A DNA stretch of 64,000 nt from VBAU01 sp036005185. GTDB lineage: Bacteria > Bacteroidota > Bacteroidia > Chitinophagales > Chitinophagaceae. Positions 54,886 through 63,344 of this stretch are shown here, piece by piece. The notes below the pieces were generated by a model. That model was given only the letters and a program-made list of their open reading frames with translations. It did not search any database and was not told the origin of the DNA. Each line of letters starts with the position of its first letter. Position 1 is the first letter of the stretch. A program made the translations under genes and the position numbers. The stretch lies in the NCBI GenBank assembly GCA_036005185.1, contig DASYQS010000003.1, positions 57,868-121,867 on the forward strand. The letters run 5' to 3'.

Positions 54886-56202
54886 CTACTTTAATGTCAT
54901 CTTCACTATCACATCAGGTTCGCTGCTGGTAATTTTTATTCCATTCAAAACAACCTCATTACTTGTTGCTTTATAATTAACCTTTTGATTGGTACCCAAA
55001 TATTTTACAGAAATAATTTTTCCTGAAACGAATGGCAAAGTGATATTACCATCTGCAGGAACTCTTAATACATGAACATACATTGTGTGATCAGTAATAG
55101 TTGTTCCTCCCCATTTTGCATTCCACATTCCTCCTCTTGTGTTATAAATGCTTTCACCATATTTGGAAAGAAAATTTCCAATCTCTTTCAATCGCTGTAC
55201 TTGTGCAGGTTCAATTTCACCATCGGGTTTAGGACCAACATTGAGAAGCAGATTACCATCCTGGCATACAACAGAGACCAATAAGCGAATACAACTGTCG
55301 AGGCTCATGATCTTGTCTTTTGAAGAAGGCGTCCATCCCCATGCCCCGTTACTTAAATTGGTACAGAGTTCCCATGGCCTGTTTTCTCTTCCTCTTAGTC
55401 TTACTTCCTGCGTGTTGAAATCACCCATCCACCCGCTTCGCGGATTGATTACAATTTTCGGCTGAAGTTGTCTTACCATTGTATTCAACTTAACAGGCTC
55501 CCAGCTGAAATTTCCTCTGTAAGGTTTTTCGAAGCCACGAGTGTACCACCCTTTACCTCCATCCCACATCAGGCCTCCAAAGCCCAGCCAGTTATCCTCT
55601 CCTCCATCATACCATAAAATATCAATCTTTCCATAGTTGTTCATTAACTCACGCACTTGTGTGTAGGTTTGCTTTTTCATTTCAAGTGCATTGGAATAAT
55701 ATAGGTCTGGAAAGAAAAAACCAGGATACCGCCAGTCAAGTGGCGAATAATAAATTCCAACTTTCATGCCTGCATCGTGTGCAGCGTCAACGTATTCTTT
55801 TATCAAATCTTTTTTAGCAGGACTGTTCATGGAATTGTATGTGCCAAATTTGGTATCGAACAAACTGAACCCATCATGATGTCTTGAGGTTACTACCATG
55901 TACTTACAACCCGCTTGCTTTGCAACATCTACCCAATTTTTTCCTGAAAATCTTGAAACCGTAAATGAATCTTTCAGTTTTCCGTATTCAGAAATGTCCA
56001 TTTGTTTGTTGAACATGGCCCATTCGCCTTCTCCTAAAATAGAATACAATCCAAAATGTATGAACAATCCAAACTTGGAATTACGCCACCATTGTATATC
56101 CTGTTTGGCAAGTAAAAGGGATGAGTCGATGACTGTTTGACTGAATAATTTACTTACTGAAATAATATAGATGAATAAGCACAGACAAAATTTCTTTTTC
56201 AC
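54886..56202 (-). CDS. GH29 alpha-L-fucosidase (paralogue 1)
   Basis: 438 residues starting at a GTG at 56202; there is no ATG before the signal (FCLCLFIYIISVSKLFSQ), so GTG is the only sensible start. GH29 motifs: DIQWWRNSKFGLFIHFGLYS, TSRHHDGFSLFDTKFGTYN, the nucleophile Asp in DILWYDGGEDNW (about residue 198) and LLVSVVCQDGNLLLNVGP. A short C-terminal beta domain follows. It should release alpha-L-fucose in the periplasm, working with GH95 from the other end of the locus. It lies 78 bp downstream of GH42 and upstream of a GH42 remnant, suggesting local duplication of a GH29/GH42 block. Confidence 0.92.
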   Translation of the reverse strand: MKKKFCLCLFIYIISVSKLFSQTVIDSSLLLAKQDIQWWRNSKFGLFIHFGLYSILGEGEWAMFNKQMDISEYGKLKDSFTVSRFSGKNWVDVAKQAGCKYMVVTSRHHDGFSLFDTKFGTYNSMNSPAKKDLIKEYVDAAHDAGMKVGIYYSPLDWRYPGFFFPDLYYSNALEMKKQTYTQVRELMNNYGKIDILWYDGGEDNWLGFGGLMWDGGKGWYTRGFEKPYRGNFSWEPVKLNTMVRQLQPKIVINPRSGWMGDFNTQEVRLRGRENRPWELCTNLSNGAWGWTPSSKDKIMSLDSCIRLLVSVVCQDGNLLLNVGPKPDGEIEPAQVQRLKEIGNFLSKYGESIYNTRGGMWNAKWGGTTITDHTMYVHVLRVPADGNITLPFVSGKIISVKYLGTNQKVNYKATSNEVVLNGIKITSSEPDVIVKMTLK

Positions 56203-56279
56203 AAAAACGATTTTAGTTTTGAATGAACAGCAGTATCAGAATGAGCACTTAGTCGAAAATCATTATTACTAATCCTCTT

Positions 56280-58337
56280 TTATTCTTCAACAATTAAAAG
56301 ATCCCATGGCTTGAGTAGAACGCTGTCACCTCTCTTGAAAGCTTTGTTGTTAAGTAAATCAGCTCCCTTTTCAAAATTGTAAATCACGGATTGATCTTTA
56401 CCCGAGTAATTAAGATAATAACGAATTGTTTTTCCCTCGTCATTTGTTCCATACCTCGTTACAATCGGATACATAAATTGGTTGTTGCTAATCAACCCAA
56501 TTTCTTTTGCTTTATTGGCAACAATCTTCAATTGAATTTCATCGGTCACAAGGCATCCTTCATAAATAAAACTTCCTTTTCCAAATTTGTTTTCAGTAAT
56601 GGCTGGATATTTTCCAAAAAAAGGATCATCATAGCTCGCCAATGTTTTTGCAGTTTCTGGAATGATGAGCTCAATCCAATCTGTTGCTTTGTTTTTTTCA
56701 TTGCCTACTTTGAACGGATCATCACGAAACGACAATGATTTTATGTTTGAAAATTCCTGGTAAAAAAACCCTGCTGCTTTTCTCAACGGGCCCGGAGCTT
56801 TTGTGTAGCGAACAACAGAGTTTTCATCACAAAATCCACTTTTCACCGACATGATCACATGACCACCATTTTCAACGAAGTCAGATATTTTTTTGAGCAA
56901 AGCATCACTTGCGACATACAACGGTGGCACGAGTAAAATTTGATAGCCAGTGAAATCAGCATTTTCTGCCAATACAAAATCAACGCCGAGATTATTTCGA
57001 AAAGCTACCCTGTGCATTTGCCTCATCACTTCCAAGTAAGCATTTCCATTTTTAAATGGCATATAGCTCAAACCAAAATCAGACTCGCGACTGTAAAGCA
57101 CTGCTACTTTGTTTTTAATTTTCAGGTTTACCAACTTTGGTCCTATCTTCTGCAGCTCATGCGCTGTCTTGCTTACTTCATTATAAAAACGATTTGGCTC
57201 AAGGTCATGGCTCAGCACTCCTTTCCAATAGGTTTCCTGTCCATAATGGATCGAATGCCAATGCCAGTATTCAACCATGTTGGCGCCGCTGGCAATGTGG
57301 GAGTACACAAACAATCTTGCCTGTCCATCGAATGGCGGGTATTGTCCTTTTGAATCCCATCCGATCGCTTGTGCATTGGTTTCTGTAACGAGATGATTTG
57401 TTTTCTTCAAGCTCCGGTAAAAATCATCTGCCCACATTACATCTTCACCATTTACATCATTCTGGCTTCCATGATACACATTTAATGCAGCTACGTCCAG
57501 CTTGCGGCTTGCTGCATATTGATCAAGACTTAGGAGCCAGGGCATGAAGCAATGTGTAATGAATTGATCGGAGCGTTTGTATTCACTTACAATATTTGCC
57601 TGCCAGGTAAGAAAATCAGCAGGAACTTTCTGACCGAACCTGTCCCATTCCAATTTATAAGATGGATTAGTTACGCTTTTTCTTGCTGGAAATTCGTCCC
57701 ATCCATTGAGCCGCATTCCCCAATAATTCAATCCCCATAATTTATTCAGCGAATCGGTGGTTTTATATTTCTCCTTCATGTAATCAACAAAACTGCGGAA
57801 GTAATCAGGATTGGCAGCGCCATAGTTTGATGTTTCATTGTCCACCTGGTATCCGATGATAGCAGGATGCTTTGCATAATGTTCCATTAATTTTCTAATG
57901 ATGCGTTCACTGTAAAAAAGATAGGCGGCATTGGTGATATTGAAATTTTGCCTGATGCCGAAGCTGCTTTTCGAACCATCAATCCTTTCTACAAAAATTT
58001 CAGGATGCTTTACGCTAAGCCATGCAGGAATGGAATAGGTTGGCGTGCCCAGGATTACTTTGATTCCTGCTTTGTGCATCTTGTCAATAATACGGTCCAT
58101 CCAGGCAAATTCAAAATGACCTTCCTGTGGTTCAAACAAGCCCCATGATGACTCTCCCAAACGAACGACAGAGATGCCCGCATCCTTCATCATTTGAATG
58201 TCTTTATCAAGACGTTCGTAGGGCATGTACTCGTGATAGTAAGCCACGCCATAAAGAATGTTGTCAAATTTTTTTGGTTGAGCATTAAGGCATTTTATCA
58301 CAAACAATAAAAAGCAGAGTGCAATAAGTTTTTTCAT
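56280..58337 (-). CDS. GH42 beta-galactosidase
   Basis: 685 residues with signal MKKLIALCFLLFVIKCLNAQ. GH42 features: ILYGVAYYHEYMPYERLDKD, VRLGESSWGLFEPQEG, the acid/base Glu in GYQVDNETSNYG (about residue 167) and nucleophile Glu in LVTETNAQAIGW (about 317), followed by the trimerisation-like domain (VAVLYSRESDFGLSY to GHVIMSVKSG) and a C-terminal beta domain ending PWDLLIVEE. It would remove terminal beta-galactose, which is the sugar that carries fucose in fucogalacto-xyloglucan (context inference). A decayed copy of its 3' end is at 54676-54795. A long inverted repeat precedes it at 58374-58473. Confidence 0.9.
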   Translation of the reverse strand: MKKLIALCFLLFVIKCLNAQPKKFDNILYGVAYYHEYMPYERLDKDIQMMKDAGISVVRLGESSWGLFEPQEGHFEFAWMDRIIDKMHKAGIKVILGTPTYSIPAWLSVKHPEIFVERIDGSKSSFGIRQNFNITNAAYLFYSERIIRKLMEHYAKHPAIIGYQVDNETSNYGAANPDYFRSFVDYMKEKYKTTDSLNKLWGLNYWGMRLNGWDEFPARKSVTNPSYKLEWDRFGQKVPADFLTWQANIVSEYKRSDQFITHCFMPWLLSLDQYAASRKLDVAALNVYHGSQNDVNGEDVMWADDFYRSLKKTNHLVTETNAQAIGWDSKGQYPPFDGQARLFVYSHIASGANMVEYWHWHSIHYGQETYWKGVLSHDLEPNRFYNEVSKTAHELQKIGPKLVNLKIKNKVAVLYSRESDFGLSYMPFKNGNAYLEVMRQMHRVAFRNNLGVDFVLAENADFTGYQILLVPPLYVASDALLKKISDFVENGGHVIMSVKSGFCDENSVVRYTKAPGPLRKAAGFFYQEFSNIKSLSFRDDPFKVGNEKNKATDWIELIIPETAKTLASYDDPFFGKYPAITENKFGKGSFIYEGCLVTDEIQLKIVANKAKEIGLISNNQFMYPIVTRYGTNDEGKTIRYYLNYSGKDQSVIYNFEKGADLLNNKAFKRGDSVLLKPWDLLIVEE

Positions 58338-58373
58338 TATCGATAATTACATTGGTTAAGAAATACTATTTCG

Positions 58374-58473
58374 ATTACACGAATTTTAGACGAATTACAC
58401 GAATTATTTTGTCTGTGAACCATAATGACCTGTGGAGTTTCTTCGTGTAATTCGTGCTTTAATTCGTGTAATT
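58374..58473. repeat. Long inverted repeat built from ATTACACGAATT units
   Basis: The plus-strand left arm 58374-58405 holds two ATTACACGAATT-type units; the right arm 58442-58473 holds their reverse complements, matching over about 31 bp with about four mismatches around a 36-nt loop. The right arm overlaps the GH29 stop codon at 58472. On the minus strand it would form a strong RNA hairpin between GH29 and GH42, without a U-run. The unit resembles short dispersed repeats seen in Bacteroidota (recalled, not checked). Confidence 0.75.
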
Positions 58474-60130
58474 AAGAAAAAATCTTTATCACATTTGCAT
58501 ACTTTAATTCATCAGAAGTTTTTTCAGGTAAAGAAACGATTAAACCATTTTCATTTCTTTCAAAAGTTAAAGATTGCTTTGTTGGCACCCATTCGATTTT
58601 TTGAATTTCTTTCGGAAAATGTTGACTATTCTTTGCCAAACTTTTTATAACAAGCTTTCCATCTTTCGGCCAACCCATTGCAGTAGCATAAAGTGCATTG
58701 TCTTTTGTTGCAAAGCGAATGTCTTCACGAGTGAATGGTTTGTTTTTCCCTTCATTGAAACCTGGTCCACTTAGTTGCGCTGTTGCTTGTTGTGCAGGAC
58801 CTTCACCAAAAATTTTCCAGGGCCTTGTTCCATAAATGCTTTCGCTGTTTGCTTTCATCCACTGACCGATCCCTTCTACTATCTTTCTTTCTTTTTCATC
58901 TATTGTTCCATCACCACGAACAGGAATGTTCAACATCAGGTTACCATTCTTGCTAACAATATCAACTAAGGTTTGGATGACAGTTTTCGAAGTTTTGTAT
59001 CTGTCCTGATTGTACACATCCCTGTTATAATGCCAATCGCCGATACAGGTATCGGTTTGCCAGGTTAATGGTTGGATCTCGTTCGCCTGCCCCCTTTCAA
59101 TATCCCAAACCATGGCCTTGCGTTGGTTCGCATCCAATTTTTTTCCATTGATCACTGCACGAAGTTCTCCGTATTCTTTAATGCTTCTATTGTAAAAATG
59201 AGCAGCAATGCGCAGACCGGCATCACTTACCGGCCACAGAGGAAGATGTGAATCATCGAAATAAAGTACGTCAGGATTGTATTTGTTAATCAGATCGATT
59301 GTGCGGTTGTAAAACTTTTCGATGTATTCTTTATTGGGTGGATAAACACCTTTTCCCCAATCCCAATACTCATCGGTCATATTATCATTCAAACTGCCTT
59401 CACTCAATGGATGATTTTGTGCATAGAGTTCCTGCGGATCTAATCCTTCCCACCATTTTCCCTTGCCATTAGCCTTTGTCAATTTTCCATCATAAGGGAT
59501 GCCTGCATACTGTCCGATCTTATCCGAACGCTGTGCTGATTCGTACCATCGCCATGCATGCGATGCATGAACACTCACACCAAATGGAAGTCCATTATTT
59601 TTTGCAGCCTTCGCCCAACCGGCAATCAAATCTTTTTTTGGGCCAATCTTAGTTGCATTCCACTGCTTTTGATATTTGCTATCATACAAATCAAAATTGT
59701 CGTGATGATTGGCAAGTGCCATGAAATATTGTGCGCCGGCATTTTTGTAAAGGCTCACTAATTCTTCAGGATCCCATTTTTCCGCTTTCCATTCATTGAT
59801 CACATCTTTAAATCCAAACTTGGAAGGATGTCCGTATTTCTGAAGATGAATTTTATATTGCCACGATCCCTCCAGATACATTCCTCTTGCATACCAGTCG
59901 CTGGCTTCGGGTTGACACTGCGGTCCCCAGTGCGCCCACATTCCAAATTTGGCATTGCGATACCAATCAGGTGTTTTATAACTCTGTAACGATTCCCATG
60001 TTGGTTGAAACGGACCTTTTGCAATGGGCTCACCTGAATATTGTTCCCAAAAATTATTGCCTAATGCACGGGATAACCATAGTGAAGGTAAAGTTGCGGC
60101 TACCCCCTTGATTAGTGTTCTTCTTTTCAT
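58472..60130 (-). CDS. GH29 alpha-L-fucosidase-like (paralogue 2), twin-arginine-type signal
   Basis: 552 residues. The N-terminus MKRRTLIKGVAATLPSLWLSRALG has the R-R-x-L-I-K form of a Tat signal, unlike the Sec or lipoprotein signals elsewhere in the locus. GH29 features: TPDWYRNAKFGMWAHWGPQ, ALANHHDNFDLYDSKYQ, the nucleophile Asp in VLYFDDSHLPLW (about residue 292) and IVSKNGNLMLNIPVRGDG. Longer and diverged from the GH29 at 54886, so specificity probably differs (family A broad versus family B alpha-1,3/4-type cannot be decided by eye). The next upstream gene, GH5, is 238 bp away. Function: fucose release from side chains (inference). Confidence 0.88.
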   Translation of the reverse strand: MKRRTLIKGVAATLPSLWLSRALGNNFWEQYSGEPIAKGPFQPTWESLQSYKTPDWYRNAKFGMWAHWGPQCQPEASDWYARGMYLEGSWQYKIHLQKYGHPSKFGFKDVINEWKAEKWDPEELVSLYKNAGAQYFMALANHHDNFDLYDSKYQKQWNATKIGPKKDLIAGWAKAAKNNGLPFGVSVHASHAWRWYESAQRSDKIGQYAGIPYDGKLTKANGKGKWWEGLDPQELYAQNHPLSEGSLNDNMTDEYWDWGKGVYPPNKEYIEKFYNRTIDLINKYNPDVLYFDDSHLPLWPVSDAGLRIAAHFYNRSIKEYGELRAVINGKKLDANQRKAMVWDIERGQANEIQPLTWQTDTCIGDWHYNRDVYNQDRYKTSKTVIQTLVDIVSKNGNLMLNIPVRGDGTIDEKERKIVEGIGQWMKANSESIYGTRPWKIFGEGPAQQATAQLSGPGFNEGKNKPFTREDIRFATKDNALYATAMGWPKDGKLVIKSLAKNSQHFPKEIQKIEWVPTKQSLTFERNENGLIVSLPEKTSDELKYANVIKIFS

Positions 60131-60368
60131 TGATCTTGAATTATCTAAAATTAAGACTGCATAGTTAGGATTTCCACGGATTAACTCTGCACGAATTTAA
60201 AAATCAAAAAAAGGCGGGCGCTATAGAAATAGGCCCGTGAATGATTATGCTGAAAACACTGTGAGTACAACTAAAACGATTGCTTAACTTGTTATTTGTT
60301 CCGGATGCTTCTGAAAATATTTTTATCATTTTATAATTTCCATTTCCACATTCTTCCCGCTGTTATAA

Positions 60369-61589
60369 TTACTGTCCACCGAGTAGTATTGCATTTAATG
60401 TTCGTTGATCCAAAACTGTATAATTGCTTCTGCTAATCATGCCGCCAGTATCCCACCAGAATGGTTTGAGCCCGTTAGCGATTTCCTGCTGTGTGACAAA
60501 TGTTATCCAATGATCTACAGATGCCTGATGTTTATCCATATCCAAGGGCGTCGTACGCCTGTAAGCACCATATTCACCTACAATAACCGGAATACCTTTA
60601 TCCACGAACTTTGCTTTCATTTTCGGAAACTCTGCAACAACGAAATCTTCCTCACCCCAGGTGGCATTACGCGAGGGCTCTATAGTAGAATGATAATTTT
60701 GGCCCCAGTAATAGAACATATTACCCCAGGAGGCATCTGCTGACAGTGCAGTAAACTGAAATGGCTCATAGTAGTGAATTTCCACCATCATGCGATTAGC
60801 AGTGGGATCTGTAGGAAGCGTATTCATCAGGTTGTTTGTATAATCAATATTTGTAGAAGGTCCTTGGATAACAAGTGTTCTGTAAGTATTGTGACCCCCT
60901 GTTGACCGGACTGCATTAATAAATGTTTGATGATAGGAAAGCAGCACACTCATAGCAGTTGCATCACTTGCATTAGGTTCATTAGCACTGGCAAACATTA
61001 CATGTTCATCAAAGTCACGCATAGCAGTCGCTATTTGCTCCCAATATGCCTTTTGCTTGGCATTCACTGAAGACTGTGCTCTCGTGGTAATATTATTTTC
61101 CAACCATCCACCATCCCAGTGAATGTTGAGAACGACGTACATACCATCATTTACGCAATACTGTACCACTTGTTTTACACGAGCCATCCATTGGTCTGAA
61201 ATTTTACCGGTTGATTGATTCGCATATTGATCCCATGAGCAGGGAATGCGTACAGAAGTAAATCCACTTTGTTTGTACTTATCAATTAGTGCTTGTGTAA
61301 CCTGTGGGTTGCCCCATGCGGTTTCTCCTCCGATAGCTTCCAGGGTATTTCCAATATTGATTCCTAATTTGAATTTGGATGCTAATTGTACGGCAGTACT
61401 GGGCATACCTGTTGCGTCAGGGGGCAATGGATTGGTGTTGTAGCTGGGATAGGAAGTTTTCCTTCCTGCGGATTGGATTTCTTTTACATTAATCTGCGGT
61501 GCAGAAAAATCGCGTTCGCCTTTTTTACAGGAAAATAAAGTGAAAACTGTAATGACAAACAATGGCGTTAGTTTTTTAATTCGTCTCAT
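60369..61589 (-). CDS. GH5 (subfamily 4-like) endoglucanase/xyloglucanase lipoprotein
   Basis: 406 residues with a lipobox Cys21 (TLFSCKKG), so probably surface-anchored. A linker of about 35 residues leads to the GH5 barrel: LGINIGNTLEAIGGETAWGNP, FTSVRIPCSWDQY, YVVLNIHWDGGWLEN, acid/base Glu in ASANEPNASD (about 203), nucleophile Glu in PVIVGEYGAYRR (about 338). The GN-T-E-x-W-x-NP start is typical of GH5_4, which includes xyloglucan endo-glucanases (subfamily from memory). It is a close paralogue of the next gene but lacks the BACON domain. Role: cutting the beta-1,4-glucan backbone at the cell surface. It is separated from the GH5-BACON gene by 191 bp. Confidence 0.92.
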   Translation of the reverse strand: MRRIKKLTPLFVITVFTLFSCKKGERDFSAPQINVKEIQSAGRKTSYPSYNTNPLPPDATGMPSTAVQLASKFKLGINIGNTLEAIGGETAWGNPQVTQALIDKYKQSGFTSVRIPCSWDQYANQSTGKISDQWMARVKQVVQYCVNDGMYVVLNIHWDGGWLENNITTRAQSSVNAKQKAYWEQIATAMRDFDEHVMFASANEPNASDATAMSVLLSYHQTFINAVRSTGGHNTYRTLVIQGPSTNIDYTNNLMNTLPTDPTANRMMVEIHYYEPFQFTALSADASWGNMFYYWGQNYHSTIEPSRNATWGEEDFVVAEFPKMKAKFVDKGIPVIVGEYGAYRRTTPLDMDKHQASVDHWITFVTQQEIANGLKPFWWDTGGMISRSNYTVLDQRTLNAILLGGQ

Positions 61590-61780
61590 TTGATTTAGTT
61601 TTTAAGGTTTACAATATGGACAAGAGTTTCTTTTATTTAGTTTCGTGGCATTATATTGCAGCAACCATTTGATAGATGATTGAAATATATTTTCGGCAAT
61701 ACTTTTTGTTCTGCAGCAGGTTGGTTAAGAAAAAAATTTTACGGTTTCAACTGAAGTTTTGTCAATAAGCCTAAGATTAA

Positions 61781-63214
61781 TTATTGCGCACCTTGTATCA
61801 ATGCATCCAACGTCTGTTGATCCAATACTGTGTTGCTGCTCCTACTTAAAAGGCCGCCAGTATCCCAGTAAAATGGAAGCATTCCATTTGCTTTTGCTTG
61901 CTTGGTAACATACTTGGCGTAATATGCCCTTGATGCAAGATGAAGTGTTAATGCGTCGCCGCTAAGTGAATTACGACGCATCGCACTGAATTCACCTAAC
62001 ACTACCGGAATTCCTTTATCAGCAAACTTGATTTTCATTTTTTGAAACTCATCGATAACATAATCTTCCTCACCCCAGTTGGAATTACGGGCAGGGTCAG
62101 TAGTCGAATGATAATCTTTGCCCCAATAATAAAACATCTTACCCCATGAGGCATCTTGCTCCATAAGACAGAATTGATATGGCGAATAATAATGCACTTC
62201 AGCCATCATGCGACCGGGAATGGGATCTGCAGGAAGAGTATTCATAAGGGTAGCCGTTTTATCAATATCTGTTGAGGGTCCCTGAACAACCAACACCCTA
62301 TAAGTATTTTTTCCTCCGGTTGATCTCACTGCATCAATAAAAGCCTGGTGATAAGAAAGCAGTATATTCATTTGCGTAGCATTATCTACTGGCGGCTCAT
62401 TGGATCCTGCAAACATCAAATGCTCATCAAAGACACGCATCTTTAAAGCAATCTGTTTCCAAAATGATTTTTGTTTTTCAATAACAGAAGCCTGATTCTG
62501 CGAATTGATATTATTATCAAGCCAGCCACCATCCCAATGAATATTGAGAATGACATACAGACTATCATCTACACAATATTGTACTACTTCCTTAACCCGG
62601 TTTAGCCAATCCGTTTTTAAGTCAGTGCCGGATGTGTTTACTCTGTATTGATCCCATGAACAGGGAATCCTTACCGCATTAAATCCACTTTGTTTAACAA
62701 AATCAATAAATGCCTTGGTAATTTTAGGATTGCCCCAGGCAGTTTCGCTGCCGATAGCTTCCAGAGTATTTCCAATATTTAGTCCTAGCCTGATCTTGGC
62801 GGCCAGTTGAACAGCATTGCTGCTCATGCCGCTTGCATCAGGTGCAATGCTATCCAAAATTGTTTTTCCTAATTGCCGGATATTTATCCCTTTTGAAATA
62901 CTTCCCGAAGTAACAGAGAAGATGACAGAGCGTTCGCTTGTGGCTGGATTGGATTGAACCGTGAATGCGATCTTTCCATTGCCGCTTGTTGTTGAAGCAT
63001 TGGCGGTACACCATGCCGCTGAATTTGTTACGTTCCAATTGCTATTACTTGTAACTGCTACTTCCGATGTTCCGCCTTCGGAAGTAAATAATTCTTCGGA
63101 AGAAGAAACGGACAGTTCTGCTTGCTTGGTAACAACATCCTTCTTTTTACAGGATGCAAAAACTATAGCCAATGCCAGGAATCCTAAAAATAGATACGGT
63201 TCTCTGATTTTCAT
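61781..63214 (-). CDS. GH5 (subfamily 4-like) endoglucanase lipoprotein with N-terminal BACON domain
   Basis: 477 residues with lipobox Cys22 (FASCKKKD). A BACON module (about residues 33-117: ELFTSEGGTSEVAVTSNSNW, KGINIRQLG) precedes the GH5 barrel with LGLNIGNTLEAIGSETAWGNP, FNAVRIPCSWDQY, the acid/base Glu in AGSNEPPVD (about 272) and nucleophile Glu in PVVLGEFSAMRR (about 408). BACON-GH5_4 lipoproteins are the surface xyloglucanases of characterised Bacteroides xyloglucan loci, the main reason I favour that substrate. It follows the partial gene at 63345 by 130 bp, with a strong hairpin between. Confidence 0.93.
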   Translation of the reverse strand: MKIREPYLFLGFLALAIVFASCKKKDVVTKQAELSVSSSEELFTSEGGTSEVAVTSNSNWNVTNSAAWCTANASTTSGNGKIAFTVQSNPATSERSVIFSVTSGSISKGINIRQLGKTILDSIAPDASGMSSNAVQLAAKIRLGLNIGNTLEAIGSETAWGNPKITKAFIDFVKQSGFNAVRIPCSWDQYRVNTSGTDLKTDWLNRVKEVVQYCVDDSLYVILNIHWDGGWLDNNINSQNQASVIEKQKSFWKQIALKMRVFDEHLMFAGSNEPPVDNATQMNILLSYHQAFIDAVRSTGGKNTYRVLVVQGPSTDIDKTATLMNTLPADPIPGRMMAEVHYYSPYQFCLMEQDASWGKMFYYWGKDYHSTTDPARNSNWGEEDYVIDEFQKMKIKFADKGIPVVLGEFSAMRRNSLSGDALTLHLASRAYYAKYVTKQAKANGMLPFYWDTGGLLSRSSNTVLDQQTLDALIQGAQ

Positions 63215-63261
63215 TTTGTCTTTGATTCAACTAATTCATCAATTCCTTTAAATTGGCAAAG

Positions 63262-63301
63262 GCCTGCAAGATGGTTCAATTTGCATTGACCATCCGCAGG
63301 C
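63262..63301 (-). promoter_or_regulatory. Intercistronic stem-loop before the BACON-GH5 gene
   Basis: An imperfect 17-bp stem: GCCTGC-x-GATGGT-CAAT pairs with ATTG-ACCATC-GCAGGC around a TTGC loop, with small bulges only. No U-run follows on the minus strand, so it looks like an mRNA processing or stability hairpin rather than a terminator. It lies 48 bp before the GH5-BACON start and 44 bp past the stop of the partial upstream gene. Confidence 0.7.
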
Positions 63302-63344
63302 TTGCCCGATTGCTGCTATATGACTGCTTGCTTTTTCATATTAT

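Noticed and set aside
60200..60240. GC-rich GGGC/GCCC hairpin downstream of GH5
   Set aside because: Stem of five base pairs with a long loop and no U-run; too weak to call a terminator.
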